From positions 1 to 12,280 of the forward strand of contig VBJR01000251.1 of NCBI GenBank assembly GCA_005880175.1: 12,280 bases of DNA, in the 5' to 3' direction. Source of the stretch: Chloroflexota bacterium. Its GTDB lineage: Bacteria; Chloroflexota; Dormibacteria; Dormibacterales; Dormibacteraceae. The translations under genes were made by a program, and so were the position numbers. The notes under the pieces are model-generated. The model saw only the letters and a list, made by a program, of their open reading frames with translations. It was not told where the DNA came from and searched no databases. This document shows, piece after piece, positions 5,370 through 11,498 of this stretch (positions are counted from its first letter, which is position 1; each line of letters opens with the position of its first letter).

Positions 5370-7630
5370 GTGCGCAGCCTCCTGAACGCGAACAGGGCGG
5401 ACACCGCGCCGAGGCAGATGCCCAGCGCGGCCACCGCGGTCAGCGCGGTGGCGACCTCCGGCACGGTCAGACCGGGCAGGACCTCGACGAACAGGTGGCG
5501 GGCGCCGTACAGCGCGGCCAGGCACGTGCCCGCCACGACGAGGCCCGCCAGCACCCCCGCGAGGCCGCCGGTCAGCGCGCCCTCGACGCCGAGGCGGGCC
5601 CTGACCAGCCATGGCGAGGCGCCGACCAGCTGCATCGTCAGGAGCTCGTCCCGCCGCGCCAGCACCGCCGACCGGATCGAGTTCGAGCTGATCACGTACG
5701 TGATCAGCAGCAGCAGCAGCCCGAAGCCGCCGGCCACGCCCGCCGCCACCAGCGTGAACTGGCGGAGCCGGTCGTACGTGCCGGCGTCGTACGACGTCGG
5801 GCTGCGCGTGTCGACCGCGGGCTCGCCCGCCGCCGTCTTCGCCACCGCCGAGACGTTGCTCGGGCTGTCCACGGTGACCTCGAAGCTGGCCGGGAACGGG
5901 TTCGAGTCGGAGAGGCTGGCCAGGTCGCCCAGCCCGGGCCGCGTCTGGGCCTGCTTCATCGCCTGGTCCTTGTCGATGTACTTCACCGAGCGCACGTGGG
6001 GCAGCGCGGCGAGCTCCTGCCGCGACTGGTCCACCTGGTCGCTGCCGGCGCCGTCGGCGAGGTACACGTGGAGCACGGACGCCTCCGACGACTGCGCGAC
6101 GAGGAGGCTGCGGACGGCGAAGCCCGAGACCGAGATGATCCCCGCCAGCAGGAGCAGCAGCGTGATCGAGCCGAGCGCCGGCGCCGCCGTGCCGAAGTTG
6201 CGCAGCCAGCTCGCGGCAGCGCCTCCGACGGCCAGCCGGCCGACGTTGACGACCGGCGTCCAGGGCCAGCGCCGCGGCCGCCGGTCGGCCGACTTCGGGC
6301 GCTCCGGCGGCGGCGTGTAGCCGAGCACGAACTGCATGACCTTCCCGATGCGCTTGCCCAGCCCGACCTTCGGCCGCGGCACGAGGGGCGGCGGCGGCGC
6401 CTGGTAGCCGAGCACGAGCTGCGCGATCTCGCTCGCCCGCCGCCGCAGCTCGGCGCCGCGGGGCTTCGCGTGCCCGTTCCCGTTGCTCGGCGGCGTCATC
6501 GCGGCCAGCGGCGCGAACAGGTGGGACGGCTTCGCTGCCCCGTTGGATCGGCCGTTCCCGTCGCCCGAGCCGGTGACCCGCTCGCTGACGGCCATCCGCT
6601 CGAGCACCTGGCGCGGCGGCGCCCACGCGCCCCGGGCCGGGGCGGCGCGGGCCGCGGACCGCGCCGGCGCCGGCGGCGGCGTGTACCCCAGCACGAACTG
6701 CGCGACCTGGCCGCCGCGGGCGAGCACGGTGACCCTGCGCCTCGGCGCCGGCGGCGGAGGCGGCGTGCAGCCCAGCACGAACTGCATCAGCTGGCCCGTC
6801 CGGGCGCCGAGGCCCGGCGCGGCACGGTGGCGCGCGGCCACCAGGGCCGCCGCGGTGCCGTTGCCCAGCAGCGGCGCCCGGGCCGGCATGTCCGCCACGA
6901 TGCGGCCCTCGCGCAGCTCGACCACGCGATGGGCCCGCGACAGCGCCAGCTCGACGTCGTGCGTCGCCACCACCACCGTGGTGCCGGCGGCGCAGCGGCG
7001 CTCCAGCAGCTCGACGACCCGTTCCGCGTTGCCGCGGTCGAGGTTGGCCGTCGGCTCGTCGGCGAGGAGCAGCACGGGGTCGTGACCGAGCGCGCGGGCG
7101 ATGGCAAGCCGCCGCTGCTGCCCGCCGGACAGCTGGTGCGGGTAGGCCGAGGGACGGCCGCCCAGGCCGACCTCGTTCAGCCGCGCCTGGGCGCGCTCCC
7201 GCACCTCCGCGTGGGGCATGCCCAGGTCGGCGACCTGCAGGGCGAACGCGACGTTGCCGCGCGCCGTCATGTCGCGCAGCAGGCGCTGGTCCTGGAACAC
7301 CGCGGCGACGTCGCGGCGCAGCTTCGTCAGGAACCGGCGCCAGCGCCGGTGCAGCAGGTGGCGGTCGACCCGGATCGTGCCCCGATTCGGGCGCAGGTCG
7401 CCGTGGATCAGCTTGAGCAGCGTCGTCTTGCCCGCCTCGGACGGTCCGATCACGAACACGAACTCACCGGGGTCGATGGCGAGGTTCACGCCCCGGACCG
7501 CGACGAGGCGTCCGTAGCGCTTGTGGACTCCCCTCAGCTCGACAAGCGCGCCCCGAGGCTCACCGGACTGGTGCTCGCCGGCTGCCTGTGGTCGTGTCTG
7601 CGTCGTCCTCTCAGAGATCGCTGACGGCAT
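5366..7630 (-). CDS. FtsE-FtsX fusion: cell-division ABC ATPase joined to its membrane subunit
   Basis: One 754-residue frame carries both halves of the FtsEX complex, which couples ATP hydrolysis at the division site to activation of a wall hydrolase outside the membrane. Residues 28-245 are FtsE: Walker A GPSEAGKTT (62-70, with Glu65 where Gly is usual), Q-loop FQDQ (Gln113), signature LSGGQ (167-171), Walker B LLLADE (187-192), H-loop His224. Residues ~250-455 form a Pro/Arg/Gly-rich linker with four QFVLGYTPPP-like motifs. Residues ~484-754 are FtsX: TM1 ~484-510, an extracytoplasmic domain (~511-620, SVLHVYLADGAGSDQVDQ onward), then TM2 ~624-647, TM3 ~684-707, TM4 ~725-748. The ATG at 7630 has AGGA 6 bases upstream and a promoter at 7684-7711; an earlier possible start (7711) would begin inside the promoter. 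No stop codon separates the halves. Internal translation starts for a separate FtsX cannot be excluded. The M23 partner gene overlaps its stop codon. Confidence 0.9.
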   Translation of the reverse strand: MPSAISERTTQTRPQAAGEHQSGEPRGALVELRGVHKRYGRLVAVRGVNLAIDPGEFVFVIGPSEAGKTTLLKLIHGDLRPNRGTIRVDRHLLHRRWRRFLTKLRRDVAAVFQDQRLLRDMTARGNVAFALQVADLGMPHAEVRERAQARLNEVGLGGRPSAYPHQLSGGQQRRLAIARALGHDPVLLLADEPTANLDRGNAERVVELLERRCAAGTTVVVATHDVELALSRAHRVVELREGRIVADMPARAPLLGNGTAAALVAARHRAAPGLGARTGQLMQFVLGCTPPPPPAPRRRVTVLARGGQVAQFVLGYTPPPAPARSAARAAPARGAWAPPRQVLERMAVSERVTGSGDGNGRSNGAAKPSHLFAPLAAMTPPSNGNGHAKPRGAELRRRASEIAQLVLGYQAPPPPLVPRPKVGLGKRIGKVMQFVLGYTPPPERPKSADRRPRRWPWTPVVNVGRLAVGGAAASWLRNFGTAAPALGSITLLLLLAGIISVSGFAVRSLLVAQSSEASVLHVYLADGAGSDQVDQSRQELAALPHVRSVKYIDKDQAMKQAQTRPGLGDLASLSDSNPFPASFEVTVDSPSNVSAVAKTAAGEPAVDTRSPTSYDAGTYDRLRQFTLVAAGVAGGFGLLLLLITYVISSNSIRSAVLARRDELLTMQLVGASPWLVRARLGVEGALTGGLAGVLAGLVVAGTCLAALYGARHLFVEVLPGLTVPEVATALTAVAALGICLGAVSALFAFRRLRT
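5378..5383 (-). promoter_or_regulatory. Strong ribosome binding site of the M23 gene
   Basis: AGGAGG on the minus strand lies 8 bases before the GTG at 5369 and inside the last codons of ftsEX. It is the best Shine-Dalgarno match I noted in the window and decides the start codon. It would allow more M23 protein than coupling alone. Confidence 0.85.
6305..6799 (-). repeat. Four copies of a QFVLGYTPPP motif in the FtsE-FtsX linker
   Basis: Copies on the minus strand: 6749-6799 (GQLMQFVLGCTPPPPP), 6671-6715 (GGQVAQFVLGYTPPP), 6386-6433 (SEIAQLVLGYQAPPPP) and 6305-6349 (IGKVMQFVLGYTPPP). The consensus is G-x-hydrophobic-(M/A)-Q-(F/L)-V-L-G-Y-T-P-P-P. The copies form two pairs with Gln-to-Gln spacings of 28 and 29 residues, 93 residues apart. 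The plus-strand DNA word AGCACGAACTGC is identical in three copies and differs by one base in the fourth. Confidence 0.9.
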
Positions 7631-7633
7631 GAT

Positions 7634-7640
7634 CCTTCCT
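7634..7640 (-). promoter_or_regulatory. Ribosome binding site of the ftsE-ftsX fusion
   Basis: AGGAAGG on the minus strand precedes the ATG at 7630, with AGGA spaced 6 bases from it. This selects residue M of MPSAISERTT as the start over any earlier codon. Confidence 0.65.
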
Positions 7641-7683
7641 GCGGCGGCCACGATCACGATCGCGTCGTATCGCAGTCTCCTCC

Positions 7684-7711
7684 ACCTTAGCCCAGGGCTC
7701 CTGGGACGCAA
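7684..7711 (-). promoter_or_regulatory. ftsEX promoter with a palindrome filling the -35/-10 spacer
   Basis: On the minus strand TTGCGT (7706-7711) and TAAGGT (7684-7689) are separated by 16 bases and resemble a housekeeping-sigma promoter. Fifteen of those 16 spacer bases are a perfect palindrome, CCCAGG-AGC-CCTGGG (7691-7705). A dimeric regulator bound there would contact DNA exactly between the two hexamers. The transcript would start near 7677, giving a leader of about 47 bases. Recognised by eye. Confidence 0.6.
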
Positions 7712-7754
7712 CCCACCAGTTGCCCCACCCCACCACGACCTTACACAAGCATGA

Positions 7755-7777
7755 TAGGACCCGAGTCCCGGGCCCTA
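7755..7777 (-). terminator. Hairpin terminator after the pucR-type gene
   Basis: In the leftward RNA, UAGGGCCCG and CGGGUCCUA form a 9-bp stem with one G-U pair around the loop GGACU, 7 bases past the stop codon. The following bases (TCATGCTTGTGT) are only mildly U-rich. It separates this gene from the ftsEX promoter downstream. Confidence 0.6.
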
Positions 7778-7783
7778 CAGGAG

Positions 7784-8980
7784 CTAGCGCAGGTCGAGGG
7801 CGAGCTGGAGCCGCTGCCGGAGGGCGGGCTCGTCCAGGTCGCCGCCCAGCAGCTCCCGCAGCTTCTCCATCCGGTAGAGCACCGTGTGCCGGTGCAGCCG
7901 CAGCGCGGCGGCGGCCTCCTTCACCGTGCCGCGGGCCAGCACCGCCTCCAGCGTCTCCATCAACGCGCCGCGGCCGTCGGCCCGCGTCAGCGGGCCCAGG
8001 ACGTGGTGGACGTACCGCTCCAGCACCATCGGGTTCTGGGACAGCACGAGGTACGGGGCGACCTCGTCGTAGTGGTGCAGCAGCCGCTCCGGCCACAGCT
8101 TGCGGCCCACCTCCACCGCCTGCTGCGCCTCCAGGTAGGAGCGCGAGATGCCGCGGAGCCCGGGATGGTCGCCGCCCAGCCCGGCCCGGACCCGCCGCCC
8201 GCTCTCGCGCAGCTCCCCCAGCGCCGCCCACGCCTCCGGCTCGACCGCGCCCCGGTCGGACGGCCAGAGCACGACCAGCGTGTGCGAGTCCATCACGTCC
8301 GAGAGCGAGAGCGCCGGCAGCGACAGGCCGGCCAGGAGCTCCTGCATCTCCGTCTCGTCGCTCTTGACCACCAGCGCGAGGTAGCCGGAGGTGAGCTTGA
8401 CGTTGATCGCGAGCGCCTGCTTCTGGATGGCCAGCTCGTTGTCGAACGTATCGCTGACCAGGGAGTGGACCAGGCGGCCGCGGGCGCGGGTGCCCCGGAG
8501 CATGTGCTGCTCGCGCGCGTGCACGTACGTCCTCGTCACCTGCGCCGCGACCTGGTCCAGCGCGGTGAACACGTAGTTCGCGGTGGTCACGAGCGCCTCC
8601 GGGCTGGCCTGCGGGTGGTCGCGCCAGGCGCGCAGGATGGCGTTCCAGGCGACGCGGGCGGCCATCCGGTAGGCCGCCAGCACCGGCTCGACCGAGGTGG
8701 CGGTCCGGGCCTGGAGGATGCCGAGCTGGGCGACCTCGCGCAGCTCCCGCTGCGTGGCCGGGCGCGCCTCGCGGGCGGTGGCCAGGAACAGGTCGATGCC
8801 CGCGTCGCAGGCCTGCTGGATGGCGTCGCGGTGCGGGACGGGACCGGCCGAGTCCTCCCAGCGCACCAGCGTCATGACGGCCCGCGTCATGTGCCGCGCC
8901 AGCGCGGGGCGGCGCCGGACGATCTCGTCGATCAGCGGGCCCGGCAATGCCTGGTTGGACCTGGTGGCCACTCTCGACAT
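7784..8980 (-). CDS. PucR/CdaR-type transcriptional regulator, FasR-like layout
   Basis: A 398-residue cytosolic DNA-binding regulator. Residues ~12-165 form an all-helical N-terminal domain (RsbRD-like: LIDEIVRRRPALARHMTRAV). The middle (~190-300) is the GGDEF-related region usual in this family, with SYLEAQQAVEVGRKL. The C-terminal HTH_30 domain (~338-398) is clear: TVKEAAAALRLHRHTVLYRM (352-371), then EKLRELLGGDLDEPALRQ. Family members respond to purines, sugar acids or other ligands. One PucR-like member, FasR of Streptomyces coelicolor, activates the fabDHPF operon. With fabF and paired palindromes in the window, that role is possible here but unproven; fabF lies 8 kb away. The ATG at 8980 has no Shine-Dalgarno but has TACAGT 6 bases upstream, indicating a leaderless mRNA. 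Confidence 0.88.
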   Translation of the reverse strand: MSRVATRSNQALPGPLIDEIVRRRPALARHMTRAVMTLVRWEDSAGPVPHRDAIQQACDAGIDLFLATAREARPATQRELREVAQLGILQARTATSVEPVLAAYRMAARVAWNAILRAWRDHPQASPEALVTTANYVFTALDQVAAQVTRTYVHAREQHMLRGTRARGRLVHSLVSDTFDNELAIQKQALAINVKLTSGYLALVVKSDETEMQELLAGLSLPALSLSDVMDSHTLVVLWPSDRGAVEPEAWAALGELRESGRRVRAGLGGDHPGLRGISRSYLEAQQAVEVGRKLWPERLLHHYDEVAPYLVLSQNPMVLERYVHHVLGPLTRADGRGALMETLEAVLARGTVKEAAAALRLHRHTVLYRMEKLRELLGGDLDEPALRQRLQLALDLR

Positions 8981-8986
8981 GGTGGC

Positions 8987-8992
8987 ACTGTA
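8987..8992 (-). promoter_or_regulatory. Candidate -10 element of a leaderless pucR-type promoter
   Basis: TACAGT on the minus strand lies exactly 6 bases before the ATG at 8980, the same geometry as at the amidase. The 35-bp gap to the divergent araC-type gene leaves no room for a normal leader. A TTGGAC word (9010-9015) lies just upstream and another (8955-8960) just inside the gene. Confidence 0.5.
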
Positions 8993-9015
8993 CGGCGGAC
9001 ACTAGACCATTGGAC

Positions 9016-9768
9016 ATGGGCCAGTACCGCGAGCTCGAGCCGGTCCCGGTCCTGCGCCCGTACCTGAGCTGTGTCTGGTACCAGACCGTCGGACCCGACG
9101 AGCCGGGGCGGGTGCAGCGGGTGCTCCCGGACGCCTGCATCGACATCGTGTGGCCGGCGGGCGGCGAGCCCCACGTGGCGGGCCCGGACACCGGGCCGGT
9201 GCTGGCGGGCCTCCGCCCGGGTTCGGTCCTGGCCGGCGCCCGCTTCCGGCCAGGTCGGGCGCCCGACTTCCTCGGCGTCGCCGCGCACGAGCTGCGCGAC
9301 GAGCAGACGGACCTGGCCGCTGTGTGGGGCGAGGCGGCCGCCCGGCGGCTCCGCGAGTCCGACGCCTCCGGGACCGGGGCGGTCGGCGCCATGCTGGACC
9401 GGCTCCAGGACGAGGTCACGGCCCGGCTGGACCGCGCCCGCGACGACGGCGGGCCGCGCGCCGCGCTGGCCTGGGCGCGGGGCCGAGCCGCCCTGCCCCG
9501 GCTGGGCGCCGAGCTCGGCCTCGGCGACCGGCAGCTGCGCCGGCGCGTCGAGGAGCGGTTCGGCTACGGGCCGGCCGTCCTGCGCCGGGTGCTGCGCCTC
9601 CAGCGCCTGCTGACGCTGGCGGCGCGGCACCGCGGCGGCACGCTCGCGGACCTGGCGCTCGCGGCCGGCTACGCCGACCAGGCGCACATGACCCGCGAGT
9701 GCCAGAGGCTGGCCGGGCTGAGCCCGGTCAGACTGCTTGCGGAGTGGCTGCCGACTCCTCCTCGATGA
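9016..9768 (+). CDS. AraC-family transcriptional regulator
   Basis: A 250-residue cytosolic activator or repressor. The N-terminal part (about 1-130; RELEPVPVLRPYLSCVWYQT, then RVLPDACIDIVWPAGGEPHV and GARFRPG) is the sensor region common in many actinobacterial AraC proteins. The C-terminal pair of helix-turn-helix motifs spans LPRLGAELGLGDRQLRRRVE (160-179) and LADLALAAGYADQAHMTREC (210-229), ending in the family's GLSPVRLL. The ATG at 9016 fits the family N-terminus; upstream codons in this frame would run back into the divergent pucR-type gene. The likely regulons are its own gene and the adjacent divergent or convergent genes, but no site can be named. Its last 41 bases overlap the 3' end of the opposing hydrolase gene. 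Confidence 0.92.
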   Translation: MGQYRELEPVPVLRPYLSCVWYQTVGPDEPGRVQRVLPDACIDIVWPAGGEPHVAGPDTGPVLAGLRPGSVLAGARFRPGRAPDFLGVAAHELRDEQTDLAAVWGEAAARRLRESDASGTGAVGAMLDRLQDEVTARLDRARDDGGPRAALAWARGRAALPRLGAELGLGDRQLRRRVEERFGYGPAVLRRVLRLQRLLTLAARHRGGTLADLALAAGYADQAHMTRECQRLAGLSPVRLLAEWLPTPPR

Positions 9769-10486
9769 AGGTCAGGATCTGGTGCCAGGCGTCGTCGCAC
9801 GCGGCCGCGTGCTCCGCGAACGTGCGATCGAAGAACGAGTGCGGGGCGTCCTCGTACGTCACCATCCGGTGCTTGACCCCGGCCTCGGCCAGCTCGCCGT
9901 CGAACTTCTCGAACTCCTCCCGCGGGGTGAAGTCCGCGCCGGCGATGAGCATCAGCAGCGGCGTCTCCATGGCCGGCATCACGTCGCGGACGCGGGACGG
10001 CACGCCGTAGAAGCCGACGCAGCCGGCCAGCCCGTGGCCGGCCGCCGACTGCCGCCAGGACATCGCACCCCCGAAGCAGAAGCCGACCGTGAACACCGAC
10101 TTCACGTCGCCCATCTGGCCGGAGCGGAGGAACTCGACGGCGGCCCGCACGTCCGCGTTGATGCCCTCGGGCGTCGTCTGCTGGACGTGCGTGCGGAAGT
10201 CGAAGTCCTCGTCGCGGCCGCCGTCCCCGGCCGTCCGCCCGAAGTAGTCGATCGCCACGGCGTCGATGCCGGCCTCGGCGAAGCGCTGGGCCAGCTCCTT
10301 GTAGAAGCTGTGGAGGCCCCGCACGTCGGGCATGACCACCATGCCGGCGCCCGTCGGCTCGGCCGCGCGGGCGAAGTAGGCCATCAGGCGGTTGCCGTCG
10401 GCAGCCGTCAGGTGGATGTCGCCCTGCTCGGCGGCGGCGCCACCCACGGGCGGCAGGGGCGGACGGGCGTCGTCGGAGTAGCACAT
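9728..10486 (-). CDS. Dienelactone hydrolase family alpha/beta hydrolase
   Basis: A 252-residue cytosolic alpha/beta hydrolase of the dienelactone hydrolase type, which opens lactone or ester bonds with a cysteine nucleophile. The triad is visible: Cys137 in TVGFCFGGAM, Asp185 in IAGADFTP and His216 in APHSFFD. The PDVRGLHSFYKELAQRFAEA segment near residue 53 is also typical. Stand-alone copies outside chlorocatechol clusters are common and their substrates are mostly unknown, so no pathway is assigned. The start at 10486 (MCYSDD) lies 35 bases after the GNAT stop, so both are probably on one transcript. No strong Shine-Dalgarno is visible. The final 13 codons and the stop are antisense to the end of the araC-type gene. 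Confidence 0.92.
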   Translation of the reverse strand: MCYSDDARPPLPPVGGAAAEQGDIHLTAADGNRLMAYFARAAEPTGAGMVVMPDVRGLHSFYKELAQRFAEAGIDAVAIDYFGRTAGDGGRDEDFDFRTHVQQTTPEGINADVRAAVEFLRSGQMGDVKSVFTVGFCFGGAMSWRQSAAGHGLAGCVGFYGVPSRVRDVMPAMETPLLMLIAGADFTPREEFEKFDGELAEAGVKHRMVTYEDAPHSFFDRTFAEHAAACDDAWHQILTFIEEESAATPQAV

Positions 10487-10521
10487 GACCCGCTATGTTG
10501 CTCCGCTTCCGGGCGCGGCTG

Positions 10522-11424
10522 TCAGGCGCCGGCCGACCAGCCCTGCTCGAGGCGGACGACGGGTTCCCAGCCGAGGCGCTTGCAGAACCGGCCCGCGCCG
10601 GCCTCCTCCTGCCACGCCGTCAGGGCGACGACCACGCGGCTGACGCCGACCATGCGCAGGAACGGCACCGTCCGCCGCACCAGCCAGCCGCCGATGCCGC
10701 GCCCGCGCCACTCCTCCCGGATCCGGAGCGCGCACAGCTCGGCCCAGCCGGCGAGCGCGGGCAGGCTGCCGCCGCACGAGAGGTCTGGCGACCACTCCAG
10801 GAAGCCGATCTCGAGCCCGTCCAGCTCGGCCAGGAACCGCTGGCCCGGCTCGTCGGCGACGGCCCGGACCTCGAGCCCGGCGACGGGCGGCGCGTGCTGG
10901 CCGACCTCGGGCAGCCGGCCCCCGTACAGCACCTGCTCGTGGATCGCGAGCGAGGCGAAGCCGGCGCGCACGAGCGCGGCCGACACGTGCGGCCAGCTCT
11001 CGGGCACGCCGCTGACGACGGGCACCGGCAGCGAGGTGTCGCACGCGTAGACGCGGGTGGGGCCCCAGCCGGACACGAGCTCGCGGGCGGCCTCGATCAG
11101 GGCACGGGCGGCGGCCTCCGCCTCGGGCCAGAACAGCAGCCACGCCAGCTCGGCCGTGCCCCGGTAGCCGGCGCCGACGGCCGCCTCGCTGGTGTACCGC
11201 AGGACGTGCGCGGCGCCGAGCAGGCGGTCCTCCTCGACGGCGCAGAGGGTGTGCCGCTCGGCCACCCACAGGTCGAAGTCGGGGTCGCCGGGCCGGGGCC
11301 GAAGGCTGCCGGCGATGACGGAGGTCGGGAGCTGCCAGCCCGGGACGACGCCAGCCAGGTGGCAGTTGACCAGCTGCTGGAGCTGCTCGAGATGGAGGTC
11401 CCGGTGTGGCTCTACGGAGACCAT
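10522..11424 (-). CDS. Tandem GNAT N-acetyltransferase
   Basis: A 300-residue protein with two GNAT-like halves. The C-terminal half (~180-300) has the acetyl-CoA binding motif RGRGIGGWLV (Arg240-x-x-Gly243-x-Gly245) followed by VSRVVVALTAWQEEAGAGRF and FCKRLGWEPVVR. The N-terminal half (~1-170) keeps GNAT topology (EDRLLGAAHVLRY, AELAWLLFWPEAEAAARALI, ALVRAGF), but its motif A lacks the R-x-x-G-x-G signature, so it is probably structural or substrate-binding. The acceptor is unknown. The ATG at 11424 (MVSVEPHRDLHLEQ) is chosen because domain similarity begins there; the open frame upstream runs into the response regulator. It is 74 bases downstream of that regulator gene, with TACCCT inside the gap (rev. 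11474-11479) as a possible promoter. Confidence 0.87.
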   Translation of the reverse strand: MVSVEPHRDLHLEQLQQLVNCHLAGVVPGWQLPTSVIAGSLRPRPGDPDFDLWVAERHTLCAVEEDRLLGAAHVLRYTSEAAVGAGYRGTAELAWLLFWPEAEAAARALIEAARELVSGWGPTRVYACDTSLPVPVVSGVPESWPHVSAALVRAGFASLAIHEQVLYGGRLPEVGQHAPPVAGLEVRAVADEPGQRFLAELDGLEIGFLEWSPDLSCGGSLPALAGWAELCALRIREEWRGRGIGGWLVRRTVPFLRMVGVSRVVVALTAWQEEAGAGRFCKRLGWEPVVRLEQGWSAGA

Positions 11425-11498
11425 GGTCTCATCCGGCCCGGGTGGACGCGGTGCAGCCTGCCAAGTGGGTCCAGGGTACACGCGATGGCAGGCGCGCG

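Noticed and set aside
3696..6320. A very long plus-strand open frame (874 codons) opposite the M23 and FtsX genes.
   Set aside because: It is Arg/Gly/Val-rich with no domain and mirrors the real minus-strand genes. Long antisense frames are expected in GC-rich DNA.
6305..6799. Regularly spaced DNA repeats that could suggest a CRISPR array.
   Set aside because: Only four copies with uneven spacing; the units are in frame and conserved as protein inside a long coding region.
5024..7624. A second long plus-strand frame (866 codons) opposite ftsE-ftsX.
   Set aside because: The translation is low-complexity (Arg, Gln, Ala, His), with no recognisable motif and no ribosome binding site. It is a shadow of the fusion gene.
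9010..9024. A full operator, TTGGACATGGGCCAG, at the araC-type start.
   Set aside because: Only the left arm resembles the fabF palindrome. The right arm fails at most positions, and the site covers the start codon.
9072..9083. A 12-bp perfect palindrome, TCTGGTACCAGA, as an operator.
   Set aside because: It lies inside the araC-type coding region over ordinary family residues (VWYQT), and palindromes of this size occur by chance.
7784..9419. A minus-strand frame extending through the pucR-type and araC-type genes.
   Set aside because: Most of it is Arg/Pro/Ala-rich and out of frame with both recognised proteins.
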